A DNA stretch of 64,000 bases from Streptomyces sp. T12. GTDB taxonomy: Bacteria > Actinomycetota > Actinomycetes > Streptomycetales > Streptomycetaceae. The position numbers and the translations under genes were made by a program. This document shows positions 36,519-45,210 of the stretch, in pieces. The notes beneath the pieces were generated by a model. That model did not search any database. It worked only from the letters and a program-made list of their open reading frames with translations, and had not been told where the DNA came from. Each line of letters begins with the position of its first letter. Positions within the stretch are counted from its first letter, which is position 1. The DNA is taken from contig NZ_CP117866.1 in assembly GCF_028736035.1 (NCBI RefSeq), forward strand, positions 5,084,001 to 5,148,000. Reading direction: 5' to 3'.

Positions 36519-39500
36519 ATGAAGATCTTCCAGCCGATGCTTTTCGTCGGCCTGGGCGGCACCGGAGGCCTGGTCGGCGCGGAACTGGAGCGCAGACTGC
36601 GCGCCGAGCTGTGCGGTCCGGACGGCATGGCGCTCAGCCGGCAGAGCGGCCACGCGCCCTTCCAGCTGCCCGACTGCCTCCAGTTCGTGTACGCGGACTA
36701 CAGCGAGAGCGATCTGCAGCGGCTTCCGCAGTTCAACGTGGACCCGTCCCTGCGGGCGGCGTACGCCCGCACCTCCCGGGCCACCCACGACCTGCTGCCG
36801 AACTTCGACGCCTCCCCGGAAGTGACCAAGATGCTCCGGGCGGTGCTGCGCGATGAGGTCGCCGACTGGCTGCCGCCGCGCATCGACGAGCCGAAGGTCA
36901 CCCCGCTGCACGCCGGCGCGGGCCAGCTGCCGACCGTCGGCCGGGCCGCCCTGTTCGCCACCCTCCGGCACAGCCTCGCCCCGGTGCTGGAGCCGCTGAT
37001 CCAGGCGATCGACGCGATCGCCAAGTCGGCGGGCGAGCTCAGCGAACTCGGCGGCGGCAGGGTCAACGGCTGTGACGTGTTCGTCGCCTTCTCGGTGGCC
37101 GGCGGCACCGGCGCCGGGATCTTCCTGGACTACCTGCACCTCATCAACCACGCCTTCCAGCTGCGCCGTTTCGACGGCGTGAAGATCTATCCGCTGGTCG
37201 TCATGCCGTCGTCGTTCTCCGCCGCGACCGGTGGCGGACGGGAGGCGGAACTCAACGCGGCCCGGTCGCTGGTCGACCTGTTCCGGCTGGTGGACACGCA
37301 GAACGCGCCGTCGGAGGGCCACGAGATCGGCGATCTCGACCAGGAGCTCGGGCTCGGCATCCGCTACCCGGGCGCGACGCCGATCCGGTTGCGCACCGGC
37401 ATCCTGCCCACGGCGTTCCTGTTCAGCCCGACCGCCGGCATCCGCGCGGACGACCTGCGCCGCTCCATCGTCTCCCTGGTGATGTCGCTGATCGGCACCG
37501 AGCTGGGCGACGGCCGCGCCCGGGGCCGGAAGATGGCGGCCGACGACGACTTCCAGACCTTCGCCGCGAGCTTCATCAACCGGGGCGTGCAACGCAGCGC
37601 GGTGTCCCCCACCGGCATCGGCCGGCAGGGCGTCTCCACCAGCCTGGTCGCCTCCATGACCGCGCCGATGGACCAGCTGGCCGACCTGGTGGCCGGGCGG
37701 CTGCTGCGGCTGGCGGTCACGGACCTCGTGGAGCTGCCGCGTGCGGTGCTGCGGGAGCAGGCAGTGCCGATGATCCGGCAGCTGTTCGCCGACTCCCACC
37801 TCGAAGAGCTGTGGGAACGCAGGCAGCTGGCGGTGCCCGAGCCCGATCCGCTGCCGCGCGGTGGCCGCAACATCGAGCAGGCGCTGGGCGAGCGCATCGC
37901 GGACATGCAGCGGCTGCTGTCCGACCTTCGGTCCGAGGCGGACCGCGCGGCCACCGTGATGGCCGACCGGTTCGCGCCGCGACCCGCCATCGACAAGCTG
38001 CTCCAGACCGTCGACCCCTTCCTCGCCGAACGCGTCGTCAGGGGTGTCCCGGACAGCGAGGAACAGATCGCCCGCCTCGGCTTCCTCGGCATGCTGGAAA
38101 GCCGCGCCCGCAACCCGCAGCGCCCGCCCGGGGTGACCGAGCAGCCGCCCAAGATCCCCCGGATCAAGGGCCAGTTGGGCGGCCTGGCACCGGCCCGCTG
38201 GGGCGACGACGACGTGCAGGCGGCCATCCAGGAGCAGGACGCCTGGTACCAGTGGCGCTGCCGGATGGTGTGGCACGAGGCCTGGCGCGATCAGCAACAG
38301 CACTGGCAGCCGCAGGCGGACGCGGCCGGGACCGACCTCGGGCGCCTGGTGAACGCCTTCCGCAGGCACAGCGACCAGGAGCGCAAGTCCGCCCAGCAGA
38401 AGGCCCACGAACTGTACGAGGACCGCACCGGCATCTCGTATCTGCTGCCGCCGCAGCGCAGCCTCAACCACTTCTACGAGGACGTCGTCAGCCGGCTGAT
38501 CCACCGGGAGGGGCTGCGGGAGAACGACGACGAGGCCGCGCTGCTGCTCAAGCTGGTCGACGGCGACACCTGGCGCCAGGTCCACGGGCTCAGCCGGCGT
38601 GACCCGGAGGGCGCGGTGGCCCGGGTCAAGGGGCAGCTGGAGGCCCGGATCACCCGGCTGTTCGCCGAGAGCGGGGCGCATCTGGAGCAGCGGCCGCTGC
38701 TGCCGTCCATGGGCACCCTGCTGGCCGCGGCGGCGGGGGACGCGGACGCCAAGGACCAGGTCAGCAAGGAGGCGCTCGACCTGTTCGGGCGGAAGCTGAC
38801 CGGGCTGCTGCCGGTCGGGTTCACCCCGGAGGGCACCGGGCTGCTGCGGGTCCTGGTGACCTATCCGCGGGTGCAGGCCGTGGAGGAGGTGCAGGAGTTC
38901 CTCGGCAAGACGCTGCGGCTGCCCTCGGACGCAAAGAACTCCGTGGAGTACCGGGGGGTGGAGAGCGACTCGATCACCGTGGTCCTCTTCCGCAGCGAGA
39001 TGAGCCTCACCCAGGTGCCCGAGGCCCGCAAGGTGCTGCGCCAGTGGGCCCGCGCCAAGGACTCCGAGCAGGCCCAGGACGTACTGCGGTGGCGTCAGCG
39101 GCTCGGCTACCGGGACAGCTGGATGGTCAGCAGCGAGGAGGACCGGCGCGTCATCCTGCACCGCCTGCTGTGCTGCATGTGGAACGGCCAGGTGGACGTG
39201 GTGGACGGCGACCCGGCGTCGCCGGACCGGGTCCGGCTGCGGCTGTCCCCCGAGAAGGGCACGGACATCCCCGGCGTGCGGCTGCGGCTGGGGGACTACC
39301 CCGGGGGCGTGTCGAGCTGGGCCGAGCTGCTGCGTTCGTACGAACGCTGGACGGTGCTCGACGACGAACGGATCGTCGAGGACTACTGCCGCGAGCTGAT
39401 GCGGGCTCAGCCGCTGGGCCTGGCCCGGACCGGCAGCGAACCGCATCCGCTCTTCGTCGACCTGGTCGAGAAGGTCGCCCCGCGCCAGCTGGAGCTGCTG

Positions 39501-40091
39501 ACGGAGCGCCGGGAGCGGGGCGGCGAGCGGGTCGAGGGCTGGGTGCGCCCGCTGTGGGAGTTCTGGGCGGAGACCCTCCCCGCCGCGCTGGACACCCAGT
39601 TCGGCGACCAGCGCGCGGTCCAGCCGACCCTGCGCGACCTGTTGGAACACGTCCGCGGCGGCACGCCGACCCGCCCCCGCACCCGCGAGGACGTGGGCGC
39701 ACCCCGGCGCCCCGTGGCGGACGACGACGACTGGGGGACCGCGCCGGTCACCTCGCGCGGCAGGGGCCGTTACGACGACCACGACAAGCCGTACGGCAGC
39801 GAACGCGGCGAACGCGGCGAGGAGGACCGGGAGAGCCGGGACAGCCGGGACAGCTGGGACTCCCGCCGTGACAGCGACGCCCGGCCCCGCACCGACAGCC
39901 GCCAGGACGACTACGACACCTACGACGCCTACGACAGGCCCGACCCGGACGGCGACCGCCGCCCCGACAGCCAGGGTGGCCGGGGATGGGAGTCCGGCCG
40001 GGACGGCGGCGACCCGCCGCGGCCGTCGTGGGACGTCGACGAGCCCGGCGACACCGCCCGTCGCGCCCCCTGGGACGGTGACGCGCAGTGA
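36519..40091 (+). CDS. Tubulin-like GTPase protein
   Basis: 1190 residues. N-terminal nucleotide-binding GLGGTGGLVGAELE (residues 10-23) and the tubulin signature AFSVAGGTGAGIFLD (near residue 190-204), in place of GGGTGSG, mark the tubulin-like family rather than FtsZ. About 600 residues of helical, adapter-like sequence follow. The last ~110 residues are disordered (YDTYDAYDRPDPDGD and similar). Such proteins might form GTP-dependent filaments or switches; they usually occur with a membrane protein and a GTPase. Its stop overlaps the next start by 4 bases. Confidence 0.85.
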   Translation: MKIFQPMLFVGLGGTGGLVGAELERRLRAELCGPDGMALSRQSGHAPFQLPDCLQFVYADYSESDLQRLPQFNVDPSLRAAYARTSRATHDLLPNFDASPEVTKMLRAVLRDEVADWLPPRIDEPKVTPLHAGAGQLPTVGRAALFATLRHSLAPVLEPLIQAIDAIAKSAGELSELGGGRVNGCDVFVAFSVAGGTGAGIFLDYLHLINHAFQLRRFDGVKIYPLVVMPSSFSAATGGGREAELNAARSLVDLFRLVDTQNAPSEGHEIGDLDQELGLGIRYPGATPIRLRTGILPTAFLFSPTAGIRADDLRRSIVSLVMSLIGTELGDGRARGRKMAADDDFQTFAASFINRGVQRSAVSPTGIGRQGVSTSLVASMTAPMDQLADLVAGRLLRLAVTDLVELPRAVLREQAVPMIRQLFADSHLEELWERRQLAVPEPDPLPRGGRNIEQALGERIADMQRLLSDLRSEADRAATVMADRFAPRPAIDKLLQTVDPFLAERVVRGVPDSEEQIARLGFLGMLESRARNPQRPPGVTEQPPKIPRIKGQLGGLAPARWGDDDVQAAIQEQDAWYQWRCRMVWHEAWRDQQQHWQPQADAAGTDLGRLVNAFRRHSDQERKSAQQKAHELYEDRTGISYLLPPQRSLNHFYEDVVSRLIHREGLRENDDEAALLLKLVDGDTWRQVHGLSRRDPEGAVARVKGQLEARITRLFAESGAHLEQRPLLPSMGTLLAAAAGDADAKDQVSKEALDLFGRKLTGLLPVGFTPEGTGLLRVLVTYPRVQAVEEVQEFLGKTLRLPSDAKNSVEYRGVESDSITVVLFRSEMSLTQVPEARKVLRQWARAKDSEQAQDVLRWRQRLGYRDSWMVSSEEDRRVILHRLLCCMWNGQVDVVDGDPASPDRVRLRLSPEKGTDIPGVRLRLGDYPGGVSSWAELLRSYERWTVLDDERIVEDYCRELMRAQPLGLARTGSEPHPLFVDLVEKVAPRQLELLTERRERGGERVEGWVRPLWEFWAETLPAALDTQFGDQRAVQPTLRDLLEHVRGGTPTRPRTREDVGAPRRPVADDDDWGTAPVTSRGRGRYDDHDKPYGSERGERGEEDRESRDSRDSWDSRRDSDARPRTDSRQDDYDTYDAYDRPDPDGDRRPDSQGGRGWESGRDGGDPPRPSWDVDEPGDTARRAPWDGDAQ

Positions 40092-42982
40092 GCCTGTCCC
40101 AGGACTTCCGTACCGTCGTTCATCTCGACCTGAGGGCCGGGGCGGCGGCGTTGAACAGTCCGTCGGCCCTGCGGGCCAGGGTCGCCCAGGAGCTGGGCCG
40201 GGCCGGGCTTCCTGAGCCGGACGAACCGCTGTTCCTGGTGGTCGACACCCCGGCCGGGCTCACGGACCACCAGCTGCAGTACGAGCTGCTCACCGGCTAC
40301 CGGGCGGTGAGCGAGGTCAGGCTGCTGGTGCTGCTGGTCGGCAGCGCGCCCGGCGCGTTCGCCGGTGCGGAGGGCGGCTTCCAGCCCGACCGCCGGCTGC
40401 TGCGGCCCTCGGTGCTGCGATCCTCGGGCACCGCGCTGCTGTGGGTCGGCGATCTGCGCTCCGCCCGCACCGCGCTGGAGCAGCCCGAGCACGACGACCC
40501 GGACGCGCTGGCGATCCTGGTGGACGTGCTGTCGGTCCCCGACGTCTACCTGGAGGTGCTGGACCGCATCCAGTCGCTGCCCGACGCCGTCGCCGCACCC
40601 GGCGTACGGCTGCTGGAGCAGGACCTGCCGCCGGAGGTACGCGACCGGGCCTGGCGTGATGCGCTCACCCGGTTCGCCGGGGCGGACACCGACCTCGCCC
40701 CGGACGTGCTGCTGACGGCCTCGTCCGGAGCCGATCTGCCGGAGCCGCTGCGCGGCCTGGTCGCGGGCCGGAGCGGCCGGGACCAGGGCCACCGGGAACC
40801 CGGCGGTGTGGCCGACGACGCCTACCGCGCCTGTGCGGACGCCCTCGACTACGCCGAGGACGCGCTGGCCGGGCTGCGGACCCTGCCCGGCCTGCTGCGG
40901 GCCTCGCGCCGGGAGGCGTTCGAGACGGACGTCGACCAGGCGCGCCAAGCCCTCGACAACTACCGGGATCTCGTCGCCACGGCCCTGCGCAGCGGCGGCG
41001 GCAGTGCACCGTCGGCCGCCGAGTCGGCGACCCGGCTCGCGGCCCTCGGGCTGCGGGTGCCCTCGGCCGAGGGCATGGGCGAGCGGATCGGCGAGGGGCT
41101 GAAGGAGTTCGCCCACAAACTGCTGGGCCAGCAGCTCGCCCTGCGGTCGGTGGCCCAGCGCTTCACCGGTCTGGCCGGGCGGGTGGAGCCGGTGCCCGGC
41201 TCGGCGCTGCTGCGGAAGCTCACCCCCCACTCCGCCGAGGCCGTGGCCCGGCAGACGGGCGCGGCGGGCACGGCGGGCGCCGAGGTCCCCGGCGTCCCGG
41301 TGGCCGGCCCCCTGGCGGCGGCCGGGGCGGGGCTGCTCGGTGCGCTGTGGTCGGGCCCCTTCCTCGCGCTGGCGGTCGTCGTGCCGCTGCTGTTCGTCGG
41401 GATGGCGATGCTCGGGTCGGTCCGGCTGAAGGGTGCCGGACGCCCGGGCCGCTGGGCCGTGGCCCCCAGGGTCGCGGCGGTCGCCGGCGCGGCGGTCGGG
41501 GCGGCGGTGGGGTACGCGACCGATTCGCCGGTCTGGGTGGGCACCATCGGGCTGCTGGTCGGTCTCGGCGTCGCGGTGGAGACGGTACGCCGGCTCTGGC
41601 GCGCGGCGGCCGCCGCCTGGGCCCCGGGCCACGCAACCGCCGTACTGCGCAAGGCACTTGATGGCCTGGACGCGCTGCTGGCCGAGGCGGTGCGGGAGCA
41701 CTGGGCCGTCGAGGAGCGGCTGTACTGCGCCGACGCCGCCCGTTCCGTCGCCGGCATGCTGCGGGCGACGGCGGCCGCGGCGGAGGCGGAGGCGGTGCCC
41801 GAGCCGGAGCGCCTCGTGACCGCCGGGGCGTCCACGGGCTTCGGTGCGTCCGGCGCCGGGACGTCCGCCGAGGACGACTGGCTCGTCGACGACACGGACC
41901 TGGAGCCGGACGACGCCCTCGCCGACTCCGACGACGGCGACTGGGCGAGCGTGTACGCCTGGGAGGACGAGCCGTCCGAGGAGGAGAAGCGGAGGGAGTC
42001 GGCCCGGGAGGACGGCAGCGCCTCAAACGGACGGCGTGGCAAGGGAGTTGTGCCGCGCTGGCTGGAGCGGGAGAACGGTGAGGGCGGGCCCGAGCTGGTC
42101 GCCACCCTGTCCGCCGACCTGACGGACGCGGCCCTGGAGGCGATGAAGCACTACTGGGGCGCCGTCGAACGCGGCCAGGCCGGCGCCCGCGCCGTCCTGC
42201 GCACCGAGGAACGGGTCCGCGAGCTGCTGTCGACGGCCCGCCATCACCTCCAGCACAACGGAGTGCTGGCCCCGCCCCCGTTCGCCGCCCCGCGCCGCGT
42301 CCGCGCCACCTCGGCGAACCTGCTCGGCACCGACCCGCACGGACCGGCCGAACTGGTCAGCGCGGAGGCCGACCGGCAGGCCGTGGTGCAGCTGTCCACA
42401 CCCGAGCAGGGCACGCTGCTCACCCGCGACCCGACGGCCGCGGTGTGGCTCAGGTTCGCCCCGAGGGCCGTACGCGACGAGGTCGAGAAGGCCTGGCGGA
42501 CGGCCGGTTCGGTCCACCCGGAGGACGTCCTGTGGACGTCGTCGGGCCGGTACGCCGGCCTGGTGCGCCTCACCCCGCTGCGCATGGGCGTGGTGAACAC
42601 GGTCCGGCCCCGGCACGGCTCCGGGCCGGACGGGACGGACATGGACATGTACGGGGACGGGGACAGGGCGACGGCCAGGGCCGGGGGCAGGGCCGACGGA
42701 ATGGAGACGTACGGCACGACGGACGCATACGAGCGGACAGAGCCGTACGACCGAACAGAGCCGTACGAGCGAACGGAGCCGTACGACCGGACCGAACCGT
42801 ACGACCAGGGTGAGCCGACGAACCCCTACGAGCGGACGGCCTCGTACGACCGGACGGACTCGTACGACCGGACGGACTCGTACGACCGGACGGACTCGGA
42901 CGACCGGACGGACTCGGACGACTGGCTGAGCTCGGGCGACTGGACGCAGAGCGACGACCGAGGGGACGGCGACCGCCGGTGA
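40088..42982 (+). CDS. Large membrane protein of the tubulin/GTPase block
   Basis: 964 residues. The N-terminal ~290 are soluble; residues 1-100 with FLVVDTPAGLTDHQLQYEL look like a compact alpha/beta domain. A coiled helical stretch follows. Residues ~400-510 contain four hydrophobic segments, for example SGPFLALAVVVPLLFVGMAM and TDSPVWVGTIGLLVGLGVAV. The second half is acidic and ends in tandem TEPYDR/TEPYER/TDSYDR hexapeptide repeats (42730-42915). I do not recognise a named family. GTG start overlapping the tubulin-like stop; its own stop overlaps the GTPase gene by 4 bases. Confidence 0.8.
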   Translation: MSLSQDFRTVVHLDLRAGAAALNSPSALRARVAQELGRAGLPEPDEPLFLVVDTPAGLTDHQLQYELLTGYRAVSEVRLLVLLVGSAPGAFAGAEGGFQPDRRLLRPSVLRSSGTALLWVGDLRSARTALEQPEHDDPDALAILVDVLSVPDVYLEVLDRIQSLPDAVAAPGVRLLEQDLPPEVRDRAWRDALTRFAGADTDLAPDVLLTASSGADLPEPLRGLVAGRSGRDQGHREPGGVADDAYRACADALDYAEDALAGLRTLPGLLRASRREAFETDVDQARQALDNYRDLVATALRSGGGSAPSAAESATRLAALGLRVPSAEGMGERIGEGLKEFAHKLLGQQLALRSVAQRFTGLAGRVEPVPGSALLRKLTPHSAEAVARQTGAAGTAGAEVPGVPVAGPLAAAGAGLLGALWSGPFLALAVVVPLLFVGMAMLGSVRLKGAGRPGRWAVAPRVAAVAGAAVGAAVGYATDSPVWVGTIGLLVGLGVAVETVRRLWRAAAAAWAPGHATAVLRKALDGLDALLAEAVREHWAVEERLYCADAARSVAGMLRATAAAAEAEAVPEPERLVTAGASTGFGASGAGTSAEDDWLVDDTDLEPDDALADSDDGDWASVYAWEDEPSEEEKRRESAREDGSASNGRRGKGVVPRWLERENGEGGPELVATLSADLTDAALEAMKHYWGAVERGQAGARAVLRTEERVRELLSTARHHLQHNGVLAPPPFAAPRRVRATSANLLGTDPHGPAELVSAEADRQAVVQLSTPEQGTLLTRDPTAAVWLRFAPRAVRDEVEKAWRTAGSVHPEDVLWTSSGRYAGLVRLTPLRMGVVNTVRPRHGSGPDGTDMDMYGDGDRATARAGGRADGMETYGTTDAYERTEPYDRTEPYERTEPYDRTEPYDQGEPTNPYERTASYDRTDSYDRTDSYDRTDSDDRTDSDDWLSSGDWTQSDDRGDGDRR
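42730..42915. repeat. Tandem 18-bp repeats coding TEPYDR/TDSYDR
   Basis: About ten 18-bp units, each encoding a hexapeptide such as TEPYDR or TDSYDR, in the membrane protein tail. The last units lose Tyr (TDSDDR). Confidence 0.85.
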
Positions 42983-45210
42983 CGAGCCCCACGCATTCCC
43001 CCCTGCCGCGGCCGGGCGGACCGGCTCCGGACAAGCTCGCGTTCACCGTGCCGTCGGGGCGGCGGCGGGTCACCCCGGTCCGGGTCGGCCGCGAGTTCCG
43101 CCGCGACCGGCTGCTGCCCCAGCTGATCCGCAAGGCCGTGCTGGACGACGAGGGCCAGCAGTGCGTGCAGGTACGCCTGAGCGCCAAGGACGCGGCGAAC
43201 CCGGCTGCGCGCGCCCTGCTGGACACCGAGGCGGGCACCGCACTGCGGCTGAACCAGGTGCTGGGCGACACGGAGTACGCGACGCTCTTCCCGAGGATCG
43301 TCGGCTACGAGCTGGACACCGCCGAGCCGTTCCTGCTGTACGACCCGCCGCGCGGTACGGCCGTCGCGCGGATCCATGTGATGTCCGCGACCGACCAGGA
43401 GGTCTTCACCCGGGACCTGATGCTGGCCCTGTGCCTGCTGGAGGGCCAGGGTCTGGTGCCGCGCGGCGTCTCGCCCGCCACCGTGTTCTGGGACGGCGCC
43501 AAGGTCCAGCTCTGGGGGCTGGAGTCGGTGACCCGGACCGGACGGCCGCGGCGCCCGTGGGGCCGCTCGCCCTTCTGCCCTCCCGAACAGCGCCGGGGCG
43601 AGTCCCTCGCCGACTCGCGGGACGCGGTGTGGAGCGCGGCCCAGGTCCTCTACCAGCTGGTGACCGGACGGCCCGGCCCCGCCGACCGGCCACCCGCCGA
43701 CCTCGGCGAACACCGCAAGCTCGACCAGACGTTGCGGGACGCCTTCGCCCCGAGGGCGGCGGACCGGCCGACGCCCGCCCAGGTGCTCGACCTCGTGGCG
43801 CCGGGTGCCGCGCGCCGCGTCCGGCTCGCCGTGCCCCCCGACGAAACGCGCCCGCACCACGAGGCCTTCGAGGAGGCGCTGCGGCTCAAACGGCAGGCAC
43901 CCGCAGCCCGCCCCCGCAACGGCTCCACGTCCGGTTCGGGGTCGGGGTCGGGGTCTGGGTCTGGGTCGGCCGACGACGAGGTGCTCTGCCCGTACTGCCT
44001 GGAGACCATGCGGCTCGACCTCTCGAAACTGTTCGTCACCGACAGCCGGATGCAGTACCAGCCGCTGGACGTGAAGGGCATCAAAAACCCCGTGCGGCGG
44101 ACGGACGTCATGCGCGGTGCCGTCCAGAAGTGCACGGCGGACCCGGAGTTCCCCGCGCACTACATCCCGGTGCCCTACCTGACGTACGGCCGCCCGCTGA
44201 CTGTCGCGATGGTCGGCCAGTCCTCCACCGGCAAGAGTCATCTGCTGGCCCAGATGATCGCGGCGATCACCGACGGCGGCCTGGAGCCGTTCGGCCTGAA
44301 GTGGCAGTCCGTCAATCCGGAGCAGCACGCACGGTTCGTACGGGACCGGGTGCAGCCGTTGCGCAACGGCAAGGTCCTGGACCACACGGCGGCGCTGGGC
44401 ATGGACGACTTCGCCCGCTTCGTGGAGTCCCTGCTGATCACCGACGCCCGGGGGCAGGTGCGTCCGGTCGCCTTCTTCGACCTGGGCGGCGAGGACCTGG
44501 TACGGACCGACGCGGCGCTCAGGTTCCTGCTCGGGGTCGACGCCCTGATCTTCGTCGTCGACCCGGCGCTGGCCCTGCCGCTGCCGCAGCTGGACCACGC
44601 CAGGGAACGCTGGGGCGTCGAGGTGAACCGGGACGGCGACCTCGCCTTCGGCACGGTCCTGGACCGGCTGCCGAAGAGCGGCGGGTATCTCGACGTGCCG
44701 GCCGCGATGGTGCTCGGCAAGGCCGACCTGCTCAGGTTCCAGCCGCCCGTGGACGGTTGGCTGAGCCGGCCACCAGCCACCTCGCTGGACCCGGCGCTGA
44801 TGCGCGAGGAGAGCCGGGACCTGTACGGGCTGCTGCGCCGGCACGCGGGCCAGGCGTGGCTGCGCCCCTTCGACGCGATCCGCCAGTGCACCCTGCACAT
44901 CGCGTCCGCCACCGGCGGCCAGGAGGACCACGGCCGCTACCCGGCGGGGGCGGGGCCCCGGCGGGTGCTGGAACCGCTGCTGGCACTGCTGGCCATGCAC
45001 GGGCTGATCGAAGTACCGGGCGGCGCCGATGCGTTGGCGGTCGGCGAAGCCCCGGCGCTCGAAGCGGTGCCGTGGGAGGAAGCCACGGACGCCGGGAGAA
45101 CCGGGGGAGCCGGGAAGCCCCAGCGGTTCAAGAGCTCTTCCGAGAGGTCTTTCGAGAGTTCTGACGGGCCCGAGGAGCCCGATGGATCCGAGGGAGGGGA
45201 ACTCCAGTGA
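42979..45210 (+). CDS. Pseudokinase-GTPase fusion (double-GTPase-like)
   Basis: 743 residues. Residues ~150-275 have the layout of a kinase C-lobe, with catalytic residues lost: VPRGVSPATVFWDG where HRDLKPxN is expected, FCPPEQ for the APE region and AVWSAAQVLYQLVTGRPGP for helix F. A GSGSGSGS linker (43921-43975) and a CPYC motif (residue 337) follow. A GTPase domain then has G1 GQSSTGKSHL (near 414), G3 FFDLGGED (near 500) and a G4-like LGKADLL (near 578). GTP-driven conformational switching is expected. It is coupled to both neighbours by 4-base overlaps. Confidence 0.85.
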   Translation: MTSPTHSPLPRPGGPAPDKLAFTVPSGRRRVTPVRVGREFRRDRLLPQLIRKAVLDDEGQQCVQVRLSAKDAANPAARALLDTEAGTALRLNQVLGDTEYATLFPRIVGYELDTAEPFLLYDPPRGTAVARIHVMSATDQEVFTRDLMLALCLLEGQGLVPRGVSPATVFWDGAKVQLWGLESVTRTGRPRRPWGRSPFCPPEQRRGESLADSRDAVWSAAQVLYQLVTGRPGPADRPPADLGEHRKLDQTLRDAFAPRAADRPTPAQVLDLVAPGAARRVRLAVPPDETRPHHEAFEEALRLKRQAPAARPRNGSTSGSGSGSGSGSGSADDEVLCPYCLETMRLDLSKLFVTDSRMQYQPLDVKGIKNPVRRTDVMRGAVQKCTADPEFPAHYIPVPYLTYGRPLTVAMVGQSSTGKSHLLAQMIAAITDGGLEPFGLKWQSVNPEQHARFVRDRVQPLRNGKVLDHTAALGMDDFARFVESLLITDARGQVRPVAFFDLGGEDLVRTDAALRFLLGVDALIFVVDPALALPLPQLDHARERWGVEVNRDGDLAFGTVLDRLPKSGGYLDVPAAMVLGKADLLRFQPPVDGWLSRPPATSLDPALMREESRDLYGLLRRHAGQAWLRPFDAIRQCTLHIASATGGQEDHGRYPAGAGPRRVLEPLLALLAMHGLIEVPGGADALAVGEAPALEAVPWEEATDAGRTGGAGKPQRFKSSSERSFESSDGPEEPDGSEGGELQ

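Noticed and set aside
36291..39782. 1163-residue open frame antisense to the tubulin-like gene
   Set aside because: The same GC artefact; it has no domain signal and no ribosome site.
42730..42915. Regular repeats that look CRISPR-like
   Set aside because: They have no spacers, an 18-bp period, keep the reading frame and encode hexapeptides in the membrane protein tail. No CRISPR array found in the window.
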